From positions 1 through 64,000 of the forward strand of contig CALADF010000031.1 in assembly GCA_937890835.1 (NCBI GenBank): a DNA stretch of 64,000 bases, written 5' to 3'. Numbering within the stretch: the first letter of the stretch is position 1; every line of letters begins with the position of its first letter. The translations under genes and the position numbers were made by a program. The notes under the pieces were generated by a model. The model was not told the DNA's origin. It was given only the letters and a program-made list of their open reading frames with translations, and searched no databases. This DNA comes from an uncultured bacterium. Lineage in GTDB: Bacteria; Actinomycetota; Coriobacteriia; Coriobacteriales; Eggerthellaceae. Shown here piece after piece: positions 1 through 8,460 of this stretch.

Positions 1-457
1 GTCACGGGTCCTTCGCGCCCTTCACTAGACGCGCCTGAGGATATTGGCGCGCTGCACGAGCGATGGTGGTCATGCCGCAGTCTATGCCGTCTCGGCGTGA
101 TCCTCCGCTGAGATGGAACTGCCTCACGTCTGTCTCTTCGGACAAAACGCGAACGAACTCCAAAACCTCGTTTTCGGTCATGGACCGTTGGCCGGGAGAT
201 CGCCAGTAGGGACAGTATGTGTAAAGGGGTCTGAGATGACAGCGCAAAACCGAATTGAAGGCGGCCTCTCGTTCGGCGGGGAGGCCCTCTTTGTCACGGA
301 CGACGCGTGCCGAAGCACAAAGCGCATCGATCGCGTTAGCGTCTTTTCTGCAGATGCGAAACAGTTCTGCTATCTCGCGCTCATTCGGCGCGCGCGTTTC
401 GAGTTCCCGCGCAAGTGCGATTGCGTCTTCAGGTGATGCGGAGTCTGATCTAGTCAT
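1..457 (-). CDS. Radical-SAM-like protein (BioB/HmdB type), 3' end outside window
   Basis: The reading frame runs off the left edge, so only the first ~152 residues are seen. The segment YCPYWRSPGQRSMT followed by DVRQFHLSGGS resembles the region just after the iron-sulfur motif in BioB/HmdB-like radical SAM proteins. The canonical CxxxCxxC triad is not intact: only the last Cys (of YCPYW) is in place, and the two upstream positions read Leu and Tyr, with another Cys nine residues upstream. ATG at 457 was chosen because family-like sequence starts shortly after it; the upstream SD is weak. The product may be a degenerate or inactive member. Function is not assigned. It lies beside a metal-chelate importer. 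Confidence 0.5.
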
Positions 458-539
458 GATGTTCTCGTCTTTAGGATGTCGGATTCGCGATGCGTAGGGA
501 CGGGCGATCGCAAATCCGTCTCTATAAGGTACGTGTTTT

Positions 540-1640
540 CTACGCGTAATCGATGATGCTCGCGATCTCTTCGTCGGACATGTCATATTCGAAGAAGTGG
601 CTGTAGAAGTGCTTGATGTCCTCGGCGAGCTCGGCCTCGGAGTACAGATCGGGGTAGAGCTTGTTCAGGGCCCACATGACCGTCAAGGGCTGCTCGACGG
701 TTCGGTTGCCCCAAACGTGAGCGACCGTGGGAACGACGTAGATCTTCCCGTTTTGAACGGCGGGAATGTTCGCGAGGTTCGCATCGCTTGTGATCGCGTC
801 GACGTTGGAGTTGCTGCTGAAGATGACCTGCGGTTGCCAGGCGAGCAGCTGCTCCATGGTGTATTCGAGGGAGTTCTTCTCGTGTGCGTCGGCGGTGACG
901 CTCGCGCCGCCTGCTGCTGAGATCCACCATTCAGAGATGATATGGGGATTGGTGAGAGAGGTGACGTCGCCGTAGATCACGGTCTGGCGTTCGCTCTCGG
1001 GCAGGTTCGCGGTGATTTCGGAGGCCTTTGCCACCATCTTGTCAAAATAAGCGTTGTAGTCGTTCGCTCTTTCGACATCCCCGAGCACGTCGCCCATCAA
1101 GCTCACGGCCTTCTTCGCGTCATCGGTGTCGTTCCAGGAGAGCACGATGCGGGCCATCCCGTTTTCCTCGAGCTGCTGCGCGGTTTCCTTGGTCATCGTG
1201 ATGCAAAGATCGGGGTCGAGCGCCAGGGTCTTCTCGATGTCGATCCCGTCGGCGGTTTCCAAGACGGGTTGGTCTTTGATTTGAGGTGCGAATTGGTACT
1301 GCATCTTCCACTTGTCGTTTTTCGTGAAGTTGGCGGGCATTTCGTTCACGAGGAGATCCCCAGCGCCCATGCACTCGACGAACGCGTTGAGCACGCCGAC
1401 TGAGCCGAACGTTGCGATGGACTCCACCTTCGATGGTGTCTCAACCGTGCGGTCCGCCATATCGGTGATGGTTCTCGTTTCCGAAACCGCTTTTTGCTCG
1501 GTATCCTGAGATGAGCTTCCTTCGGGAGAATCCTTTTGGGCGGCGCAGCCAGTTACGCCTATACATGCGATTGTCGCCGCAAGGGCAACTACGAGAAATC
1601 GCGTTGCCGCGCTGCGGACTTTGGCTGAGGGGTTTGCCAT
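540..1640 (-). CDS. Iron-chelate/cobalamin-type ABC transporter substrate-binding lipoprotein
   Basis: 366 residues. The N-terminus is a lipoprotein signal (basic start, hydrophobic stretch, lipobox VTGC), so the protein should be anchored outside the membrane. The rest fits the TroA/FepB/BtuF fold: the segment TVETPSKVESIATFGSVGVL near the start, the long helix around DYNAYFDKMVAKASEI, and a C-terminal HVWGNRTVEQPLTVMWALNK segment seen in Fe-siderophore, heme or corrinoid binders. ATG at 1640 is preceded by AAGGAAGG. It is last in a minus-strand unit behind permease and ATPase genes. The chelate cannot be named; iron or a corrinoid is most likely. Confidence 0.85.
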   Translation of the reverse strand: MANPSAKVRSAATRFLVVALAATIACIGVTGCAAQKDSPEGSSSQDTEQKAVSETRTITDMADRTVETPSKVESIATFGSVGVLNAFVECMGAGDLLVNEMPANFTKNDKWKMQYQFAPQIKDQPVLETADGIDIEKTLALDPDLCITMTKETAQQLEENGMARIVLSWNDTDDAKKAVSLMGDVLGDVERANDYNAYFDKMVAKASEITANLPESERQTVIYGDVTSLTNPHIISEWWISAAGGASVTADAHEKNSLEYTMEQLLAWQPQVIFSSNSNVDAITSDANLANIPAVQNGKIYVVPTVAHVWGNRTVEQPLTVMWALNKLYPDLYSEAELAEDIKHFYSHFFEYDMSDEEIASIIDYA

Positions 1641-1750
1641 GTCGCCTTCCTTTCGCTGTGTTCGGTTTTTATCTATTGACTCCGCGATCCGCCGGGGATG
1701 CGGGGAGCTCCCAGTTCGCGTGCGTTCGGTGCGTGTCTTCTCGCGCCGCC

Positions 1751-2548
1751 CTATGATGCGAGGCATGCTTCGTCGAGCAAAGGTATGCAGGTCTTGATGC
1801 TCAACGAGCCGACGTTGGTTCTTCCAACGTGGACGGGCGTGTCGTGGAGCGCGGTCAGGCTTTCGCTTGTTGCGATCTGCTCGGGCTTGCCGCACGAGAT
1901 GACCCTTCCGCCCTTCATGAGGGCGACTTTCGTGCAGGCGAGAAACGCGTGGTCGGGGTAATGGGAGGTCATGAGTATTCCGAGTCCTTGGCTTGCAAGG
2001 TATTTTATGGCGGAGAGTATCTTCACCTGATTATGGTAATCGAGATTCGCCGTAGGCTCGTCCATGATGAGCAGCTTCGCGTCTTGGGCAAGCGTGCGGG
2101 CGACGAGAACCATTTGCCGTTCTCCTCCCGACATCTCCTGGTATCGGCAGTCGGCGAGATGGGTGATTCTCAGCCGCTCCATGGCTTCCATGGCTACGTG
2201 TTTATCGTGCTGCGAATGGGAGGCGCCTGCCCCAAGGTGCGACACTCGCCCCATGAGCACGACTTCGAACGCGGTGTAGGGAAAAGCGATCTGCGTCGAT
2301 TGGGGTACGTACGCCATAAGTTGAGCGTGTTTCTGCGGTTTCAACCTCAGCAGGTCGACGCCCTCGAAGTCGGCTGTCCCTTCAGAGGGACGCGCGAGTC
2401 CGAGCAGACATCTCAGGAGCGTGGTTTTGCCGGTCCCGTTCGATTCGAGAAGGCACATGATATCTCCTTCGTCGAGGGAGAACGTCACGCCTTTCAAGGT
2501 TTCCGGCTTCCTTCCGTAAGAGAATCGGATGTTGTTGACGTCGAGCAT
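1751..2548 (-). CDS. ABC transporter ATPase, FecE/BtuD family
   Basis: 265 residues; energises the importer. Visible motifs: Walker A NGTGKTT, signature MSGGERQ, Walker B LLIMDEP and H-loop TSHYPDH. The first Gly of the P-loop (GxxxxGKT) is Glu here (ESNGTGKT), which is unusual and may affect nucleotide binding. ATG 2548 was preferred to ATG 2557: AAAGGA sits about nine bases before it and abuts 2557, and the 2548 start overlaps the permease stop as TGATG, a typical translational-coupling junction. It is followed by the binding-protein gene. Confidence 0.88.
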   Translation of the reverse strand: MLDVNNIRFSYGRKPETLKGVTFSLDEGDIMCLLESNGTGKTTLLRCLLGLARPSEGTADFEGVDLLRLKPQKHAQLMAYVPQSTQIAFPYTAFEVVLMGRVSHLGAGASHSQHDKHVAMEAMERLRITHLADCRYQEMSGGERQMVLVARTLAQDAKLLIMDEPTANLDYHNQVKILSAIKYLASQGLGILMTSHYPDHAFLACTKVALMKGGRVISCGKPEQIATSESLTALHDTPVHVGRTNVGSLSIKTCIPLLDEACLAS

Positions 2549-3626
2549 CAGATCCATTCCTTTCTTGTCTTAAGCAGAATGAAGACGAAGACCGGGGCGC
2601 CGATGAGCACGGTGAGGACGCCGAGCGGAAGATCTGAAAGCGTTGTTCGCACCACGTCGTCGATGAGAAGGAGGAAGAGCCCTCCTGTGAGGAATGAGCT
2701 CGCTATGAGCTTGGAGTAGGAGGCCCCCGTGATAGCGCGCGCTATATGGGGGGGGACGACCATGCCGATCCAGCCGATGATGCCCGCGACTGAGACGGCG
2801 CACGCCGTCATAAGCGTCGATGCTGCGATGACGACGCCTTTGACCAGGATCACGTTGACGCCCATGGCTCGGGCTTCGTCTTCGCCGGCGGCGAGAACGT
2901 CGATTTTGTGACGGAAGATGAAAAGCAGCGCCATCGATATGATAGTGGCGGGGAGAACGACCAGCACGTCGAGGTTGCCCCCCTATTCAGGCTTCCCATG
3001 AGCCAGAACGTGATCGAGGGTAGAACGGAGTCGGTATCGGCCACCGTCTTTATTATGGAGATGAGTGCTTGAAAAAAGCTCGATACCACGACGCCCGCCA
3101 AGACGAGGACGGTGAGATTCTGCTTGCCGAAGACGGTGCCTATGAGGTATGCGGCGATGACGGCGAGCGTTCCGCAGAAGAATGCGGAGATTTGTATTTC
3201 CCACCATGCGCAGTTGTTCAACATGGCGAACGCCGCGCCGAAGCCGGCTCCTGCCGATACGCCGAGGATATCGGAAGAAACCATGGGGTTTTTGAACACT
3301 GTCTGATACGATGCGCCCGATACGGACAGCGCTCCTCCGATGAGGATGGAGAGCGTGATCTGGGGAAAGCGGACGCCGACCATGATCTGCTCGAGCACGC
3401 CGTCCCAGTACGGCGCGACCTCCATGATTTGAGATCTGAGGATGTCGATGACGGCGAGGGGGGAGATATCCACGCTGCCGACGACGAAAGAATAGATGTA
3501 AACCATGCACAGTGCTATTGCGAGCGCTGTTATTTTGATCCAGAAGGGAATAGGATGCTGTTTTCCCAGGCTGAGGGTTTCGCTGCGCTCCTCATCGCGC
3601 TTGTCCAGGGGCGAGGTTGTGCTCAT
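2548..3626 (-). pseudogene. FecCD-family permease, split by a frameshift in a six-G run
   Basis: The N-terminal part (3626 to about 2980) and the C-terminal part (2967 to 2548) are two halves of one FecCD/BtuC-type permease in different frames. The first half carries GGALSVSGASYQTVFKNP and ends at FWLMGSLNR. The second resumes with NLDVLVVLPATII and GEDEARAMGVN, then GWIGMVVPPHIAR. The switch lies at the G6 run (minus strand) at about 2976-2981; seven Gs would restore a ~359-residue protein. ATG 3626 has AAGAGGT upstream. Either a recent -1 mutation or a base-call error. The flanking binding protein and ATPase look intact, which favours error or very recent loss. Confidence 0.8.
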
Positions 3627-3667
3627 ATAATACCTCTTAATCTAGAATATATCTATATTAGGATAAT

Positions 3668-3685
3668 ATAATCAATAACGATTAT
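3668..3685. promoter_or_regulatory. Fur-like operator in front of the metal-chelate importer
   Basis: Inverted repeat ATAATC-N6-GATTAT in an AT-rich patch directly upstream of the permease gene, preceded by GATAAT. The hexamers resemble those of Fur boxes. The repeat overlaps a possible minus-strand -35 (TTGATT, 3675-3670). Iron control is an inference from the motif and the gene it precedes. Confidence 0.5.
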
Positions 3686-4002
3686 TTTCCGTTGGAAATA
3701 CAACGAAGCAGTGTGCTGCAATGGTTGGTTTTCCAGTGTGCTTACCCCTGGCTCATTGCGGCCTCCTTAGGCGTGGTGCAGCAGCTGAGATTGGCCAGAA
3801 GCGGCTCGAAGCGAGTCGATGCGGACGTGGCTTTTCTCATGAAGCGGTAACGCGACGTCATTGTTTGCGCAAAGTTAGTGCAAGGGCGCATGCTAAACTC
3901 TGACACCGAATCGAGCCGTACGTCATTCGCGTTGGATTGCCTGCTGGGGAAGAGCTTGGTTGGGGCGATCGCGATTGTTTCAGGCGGGAAGGGGAGGCGT
4001 TC
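3686..4002. other. Intergenic region before the asparaginase gene
   Basis: No convincing gene or structured RNA is seen here. The short open frames lack ribosome sites and family resemblance. It must contain the asparaginase promoter, but I cannot point to a strong -35/-10 pair. Confidence 0.4.
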
Positions 4003-5022
4003 ATGAAGAAGATCCTTTTGGTGGCGACGGGCGGCACCATCGCCTCTGCTGAGGAAGGCTCGGGGTTGGCTCCTGCGCTTACGGGCGAGCAGCTTGCCGC
4101 TTTCGTTCCCGGCATCGACACGATGTGCGACTTCGACGTCGTGCAGCCCATGAACATCGACAGCACTAACATGCGTCCGGCCGACTGGGTGCGCCTAGCC
4201 GATGTGATCGCGAAATCCTACGACGCCTACGACGGTTTCGTCATCCTGCACGGCACGGACACCATGGCTTATACGGCGGCGGCTCTAACGTATTTGGTTC
4301 AAGGGATCAAACCTGTTGCGCTCACGGGTTCGCAGCTGCCCATGGGGGATCCCTTCACGGACGGCAAGCTCAACGTGTGGCAGGCGTTTCGCTTCGCAAC
4401 CGACGATCGAGCTCGTGGCATATGCGTGGTGTTCGCGGGGAAGGTGATCGCGGGAACGCGGGCGCGCAAGCAGCGCACCACCAGTTTCGACGCGTTCGAG
4501 AGCGTCAATTTCCCGCTTATCGCGCGCTTCAGAGGGGATGAGGTCGTCATGGCGCCGGGCTTCGACGAGGCGGATGCGGCGAACGATTCGGGGGCGGAGG
4601 CCGCCTTGCAGCCCCCGCGTTTCTTCGACGCGCTCAACGATCGGGTTTGCGCGGTGAAGCTGACGCCGGGCATGAACCCTGCGTTCATCGCGGCGCTCAA
4701 GGATGATTTCGATGCCATCATCTTGGAAGCGTTTGGCATCGGCGGCGTTCCCGAGTTCGACGAATACGGCGAAGCGCTGTTCGACTGGGTGGATTCGGGA
4801 CGATTGCTGGTCGTTACCACGCAGGTTCCCGAAGAGGGACTCGACCTGGGTGTTTACGAGGTCGGGCGCGCGTACGCCGAGCATCCGGGCATCTTGAAGG
4901 GCGGGGACATGACGCCCGAGACCTTGCTGGCGAAGACCATGTGGGTCTTGGGCCGGACCGACGATCCCGCGCGGGCGGCGGAGCTGTTCTACGCGCCGGT
5001 CAACCACGATCGACGGTTCTAG
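4003..5022 (+). CDS. ansA: L-asparaginase
   Basis: 339 residues, the usual length. Hydrolyses L-asparagine to aspartate and ammonia. The first catalytic motif VATGGTIAS is at the N-terminus and the second, ILHGTDTMAYTA, at residues ~85-96; both nucleophile Thr residues and the Lys of the family (ALTGSQLP region) are present. No signal peptide, so cytoplasmic (type I-like). ATG 4003 is preceded by GGGGAGG; a longer in-frame extension to 3937 has no SD. It stands alone between minus-strand units, possibly supplying ammonia or fermentable aspartate. Confidence 0.92.
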   Translation: MKKILLVATGGTIASAEEGSGLAPALTGEQLAAFVPGIDTMCDFDVVQPMNIDSTNMRPADWVRLADVIAKSYDAYDGFVILHGTDTMAYTAAALTYLVQGIKPVALTGSQLPMGDPFTDGKLNVWQAFRFATDDRARGICVVFAGKVIAGTRARKQRTTSFDAFESVNFPLIARFRGDEVVMAPGFDEADAANDSGAEAALQPPRFFDALNDRVCAVKLTPGMNPAFIAALKDDFDAIILEAFGIGGVPEFDEYGEALFDWVDSGRLLVVTTQVPEEGLDLGVYEVGRAYAEHPGILKGGDMTPETLLAKTMWVLGRTDDPARAAELFYAPVNHDRRF

Positions 5023-5139
5023 GGAATGCCGCGGCGAGGCGACGCTCGGCCCCGTCGCTTTATGGCCCGGCGACCGCGGGTATCGTCGGCTCGCTGCGGT
5101 CACCGGGCTCAAGTGGGCGTTGATGCGGGGCGCGCCTCT

Positions 5140-5385
5140 CTACAAGCCGGCTGCGTAATCGTCGCGCCATTCTTTGAGATCATGCGCTTGCTCGGCGACT
5201 TTTTTCTCATGGTCGCTCATGCTGTCCCGGTCGCTAGAGCTGGATTTCCCGCAGCTTCCGCTGCATGCGGGGAGCAGTATGCCGAAGAGGGGCAGGATGA
5301 ACACGACTCCGATGAGGTTGTCTTTGAAGCTTTGCTTTTTATCCTGCCCTTCGTCTGCTTCTCGCTCGTTAGGTTCGTGATCCAT
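5140..5385 (-). CDS. Small single-span membrane protein
   Basis: 81 residues: a charged N-terminus, one hydrophobic segment (about residues 24-43), then Cys-Ser-rich CSGSCGKSSSS and a charged tail. LLPACSG looks like a lipobox but lies too deep for a normal lipoprotein signal. ATG 5385 has GGGGAG upstream. It overlaps the last bases of the preceding decayed lipoprotein frame by 17 nt. Unknown function. Confidence 0.5.
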   Translation of the reverse strand: MDHEPNEREADEGQDKKQSFKDNLIGVVFILPLFGILLPACSGSCGKSSSSDRDSMSDHEKKVAEQAHDLKEWRDDYAAGL

Positions 5386-5936
5386 CGCGGCTCCCCTTTC
5401 TGTTTGGCGGAGCCGGAGGGTTGACAGAGACCGTTGCCTTTGTTTGAACGGAGCGTTGCTGCAGGCTCTCCTTCACCCGCTTGTACATGAAGGATTTCTG
5501 CGAGTCTCCGAGCGAGCCGCTGTCTGCGATCGCTTCAACGTTTCCGGTACCTATCGTTATCGTTGCCTGATCCTCGCTCACGAGGAAGTAGCAGTCGCCG
5601 AATTTGTCGTTGTATTCGTATTTGTTGCCACGCTCGCCGTCGCCGGTGACCTTCCTGGTCTCTTCGTAGGCAAGGTAGACGGCTCACGTCTTGCCATCTG
5701 TTTCAATGGTTTCGGGTAGGTTCTCGTTTTTCTCCCAAGTTCCTTTGAGCACGCCGAGTTCGCTAACCGAGCTGTTGGTGTGGGTGAACGTCCCGTCGTC
5801 GTATTGCTCCAGGTTACCCGAAGGGGCTTCCCACGTCCCCGCAATCGGCTCTTGCTTTCCGCATCCTACGACCGCGAGAATGCAGACGAGGGCTAGTGCA
5901 AGCGATGCGAATAACGCGGCTCCTGATTCTTTTCAT
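5369..5936 (-). pseudogene. Lipoprotein gene broken by a frameshift and an in-frame TGA
   Basis: Read with one base removed near 5913, the minus strand gives a textbook lipoprotein signal starting MKRIRSRLFASLALAL and ending in lipobox VVGCGKQ. A ~165-residue domain follows, with GTWEAPSGNLEQYDDGTF and VLKGTWEKNENLPETI, reminiscent of small lipocalin-like or DUF lipoproteins. At 5684-5686 the frame has TGA in DGKT-stop-AVYLAYEE; a single G-to-A change from TGG (Trp) would explain it. Downstream sequence keeps protein-like character (FGDCYFLVSEDQ) to the stop at 5369. Two lesions suggest a true, fairly recent pseudogene. Confidence 0.65.
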
Positions 5937-6179
5937 CTTTACCGGCTTTCTTGACTGAATGGCGAATACCCCGACCGCTCGTTGCTCGGTGCCTTCAGCC
6001 GCGGGATAGGTGCGGGACTTTGGCAACGCGTCGGCGGTTCTGCTCCTGATTCTCGTTTTGAATGCCGTATATCTGTTGAGCAACATTTGCGTGGCGAATT
6101 CCTTCGGTTCCCGGGCGGTTTCACGCGCTCGCTTGGACGACGCGCAGGATCATGTGCTGCTTGTCAATGTCTGTAATAA

Positions 6180-6193
6180 CGAACACTTGTTCT
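6180..6193. promoter_or_regulatory. LexA-type SOS box upstream of uvrB
   Basis: CGAACACTTGTTCT contains GAAC-N4-GTTC, matching the Gram-positive/actinobacterial LexA operator core. It lies about 75 bases before the uvrB start, a sensible place for SOS control of an excision-repair gene. Confidence 0.7.
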
Positions 6194-6264
6194 TATTAAT
6201 GCGACGTGATAAACTGACTGCGTTGATAAGCCCCGCGGCATGGGGCAAGCGAGCGAAAGGGGCG

Positions 6265-8418
6265 ATGGTGGCTCATCTGTCGAACATCGAAGGCGTGGAG
6301 ATGGTGGGGAAACTGCCCGAGGTGCGCTTGTCGAACACGCCGTTCAAAGTGGTGTCGCCTTACGAGCCTGCGGGGGATCAGCCTGCCGCCATCGAAGCGC
6401 TCGCCCGCAACGTGGAGGACGGGCTGCGTTATCAGACGCTGCTCGGCGTCACGGGCAGCGGCAAGACCTTCACCATGGCCAAGACCATCGAAGCGGTGCA
6501 GAAGCCCACGCTGGTGCTCGCTCCCAACAAAACGCTCGCCGCGCAGCTCGCCGCCGAGCTCAAGGAGTTTTTCCCCGATAACGCCGTCGTGTATTTCGTG
6601 AGCTACTACGATTACTATCAGCCCGAAGCTTACGTGCCTTCGTCGGACACGTTCATCGAGAAGGATGCTTCCATCAACGAGGAGGTCGAGAAGTTGCGCC
6701 ATGCTGCCACGAGCGCGTTGCTCTCGCGCCGCGACATCGTGGTGGTCGCTTCGGTCAGCTGCATTTACGGTATCGGCAGCCCCATGGACTATGCGGGCAT
6801 GGCGGTGTTCGTCGATAAGCAGAAGGAAGCGGATCGTGATGATGTCATCCACGATCTCATCGACATCCAGTATGATCGCAACGATTACGAGCTCAAACGC
6901 GGCACGTTCCGCGTGAGGGGGGACGCGCTCGATGTGTTCCCACCCTATGCGGATAACCCGATCCGCATCGAGTTCTGGGGCGATGAGATCGAACGCATCT
7001 GCGAGGTCGATAACGTCACCGGCGAAGTGCTCAACGATTACGAGGCGCTGCCGATTTGGCCCGCATCGCATTACGTCACCGCGCGTCCGAAGCTCGACAA
7101 CGCGCTTGTCACCATTCAAGAAGAGCTGCGAGAACGCTTGCAGCAGTTCAAGGACGAGGGAAAGTTGCTCGAGGCTCAGCGTCTCGAGATGAGGGTGAAC
7201 TACGATCTCGAAATGCTCGAGACCATGGGTTTTTGCTCGGGTATCGAGAACTACTCGCGTCACCTTGACGGCCGCGAGCCAGGTGAGCCTCCGTACACGC
7301 TTATCGATTATTTCCCGAAGGACTTTTTATGCATCATCGATGAGAGCCATGTGACGGTGCCTCAGATTCGCGGAATGCACGAAGGTGATCGTTCCCGTAA
7401 GATCACGCTCGCGGAGCATGGCTTTCGCTTGCCGAGCTGCTTGGACAACCGTCCTTTGCGATTCGATGAGTTCGAGCAGCGCGTGCCGCAGTTTATTTAC
7501 GTGTCGGCGACTCCGGGCGACTACGAGGAGCGCGTCAGCCAGGCGCAGGTCGAGCAGATCATCCGCCCCACCGGTTTGCTCGATCCTGAGATCATCGTGC
7601 GCACGAGCGCAAGCCAGATCGACGACATCATCGACGAGGCGAAAGAGCGCGCCGCTCGCGATGAGCGCGTTCTCATAACAACACTCACGAAGAAGATGGC
7701 GGAGGATTTGACCGACCATCTTCTTGATCAGGGGGTTAAATCGCGCTACATGCACTCGGACATCGCGACGCTCGAGCGCGTTGAGATTTTGCGCGACCTC
7801 CGCCGTGGTGAATTCGACGTGCTGGTGGGTATCAACCTTTTACGCGAGGGTCTTGACTTGCCCGAGGTCTCGCTTGTCGCCATTCTCGATGCCGACAAGG
7901 AGGGCTTTCTGCGCAATCACCGCTCGCTCATCCAGACCATCGGCCGCGCTGCTCGTAATGTCTCGGGTCAGGTCATCATGTACGCCGACAAGATCACCGA
8001 CTCGATGCGTCGTGCGATCGATGAGACCAAGCGTCGTCGCGAGATTCAGATGGCCTACAACGAAGAACATGGCATCGAACCTCAAACGGTGCGCAAGGCC
8101 ATTAGCGACATCATGGGCTACATCACCGACGATGTTGCCGGCACTACTGCCGAGCAGGTGAACAAGGAGCTTGCGGAGCTCTCACGTGAAGAGGTTTTGC
8201 GTATCATCTCGTCGATGGAGGACGAGATGGCCGCGGCTTCCGCGAGCATGGATTTTGAAGAGGCGGCGCGCCTGCGCGATCAGGTCGTCAAGCTTCGCTC
8301 GAGTTTCGAAGGGCAGTCCGAGGAAGACGTTTTGAAGGATCTCAAGCGCACGGCGCGCAAGGGCAGCGCGTTCGGCAACCGCAAAAACGCCGCTTACGGT
8401 TCGTCCCGCAGGTCGTAG
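6265..8418 (+). CDS. uvrB: UvrABC system protein B
   Basis: 717 residues, close to the family's ~660-700. DNA-damage recognition helicase-like subunit of nucleotide excision repair. Visible: Walker A GVTGSGKTFT, the beta-hairpin region YYDYYQPEAYVP, DEXX motif IIDESH, motif V/VI GINLLREGLDLPEVSL and QTIGRAARN, and a C-terminal UvrC-binding UVR motif (MDFEEAARLRDQV). ATG 6265 has GAAAGGGG upstream; ATG 6301 is an alternative giving 705 residues. An SOS box at 6180 suggests LexA control. uvrA and uvrC are not in this window. Confidence 0.97.
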   Translation: MVAHLSNIEGVEMVGKLPEVRLSNTPFKVVSPYEPAGDQPAAIEALARNVEDGLRYQTLLGVTGSGKTFTMAKTIEAVQKPTLVLAPNKTLAAQLAAELKEFFPDNAVVYFVSYYDYYQPEAYVPSSDTFIEKDASINEEVEKLRHAATSALLSRRDIVVVASVSCIYGIGSPMDYAGMAVFVDKQKEADRDDVIHDLIDIQYDRNDYELKRGTFRVRGDALDVFPPYADNPIRIEFWGDEIERICEVDNVTGEVLNDYEALPIWPASHYVTARPKLDNALVTIQEELRERLQQFKDEGKLLEAQRLEMRVNYDLEMLETMGFCSGIENYSRHLDGREPGEPPYTLIDYFPKDFLCIIDESHVTVPQIRGMHEGDRSRKITLAEHGFRLPSCLDNRPLRFDEFEQRVPQFIYVSATPGDYEERVSQAQVEQIIRPTGLLDPEIIVRTSASQIDDIIDEAKERAARDERVLITTLTKKMAEDLTDHLLDQGVKSRYMHSDIATLERVEILRDLRRGEFDVLVGINLLREGLDLPEVSLVAILDADKEGFLRNHRSLIQTIGRAARNVSGQVIMYADKITDSMRRAIDETKRRREIQMAYNEEHGIEPQTVRKAISDIMGYITDDVAGTTAEQVNKELAELSREEVLRIISSMEDEMAAASASMDFEEAARLRDQVVKLRSSFEGQSEEDVLKDLKRTARKGSAFGNRKNAAYGSSRRS

Positions 8419-8460
8419 GCGAAGCTCAAGCGTTCGCTTTCCCCGCCGCCCCTGATTTGC

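Noticed and set aside
3721..3903. Small open frame before the asparaginase gene
   Set aside because: No SD, no domain, composition like random GC-rich sequence.
5684..5686. TGA read as selenocysteine in the lipoprotein
   Set aside because: No SECIS-like hairpin is evident after the codon, the protein is not a redox type, and a separate frameshift already breaks the gene.
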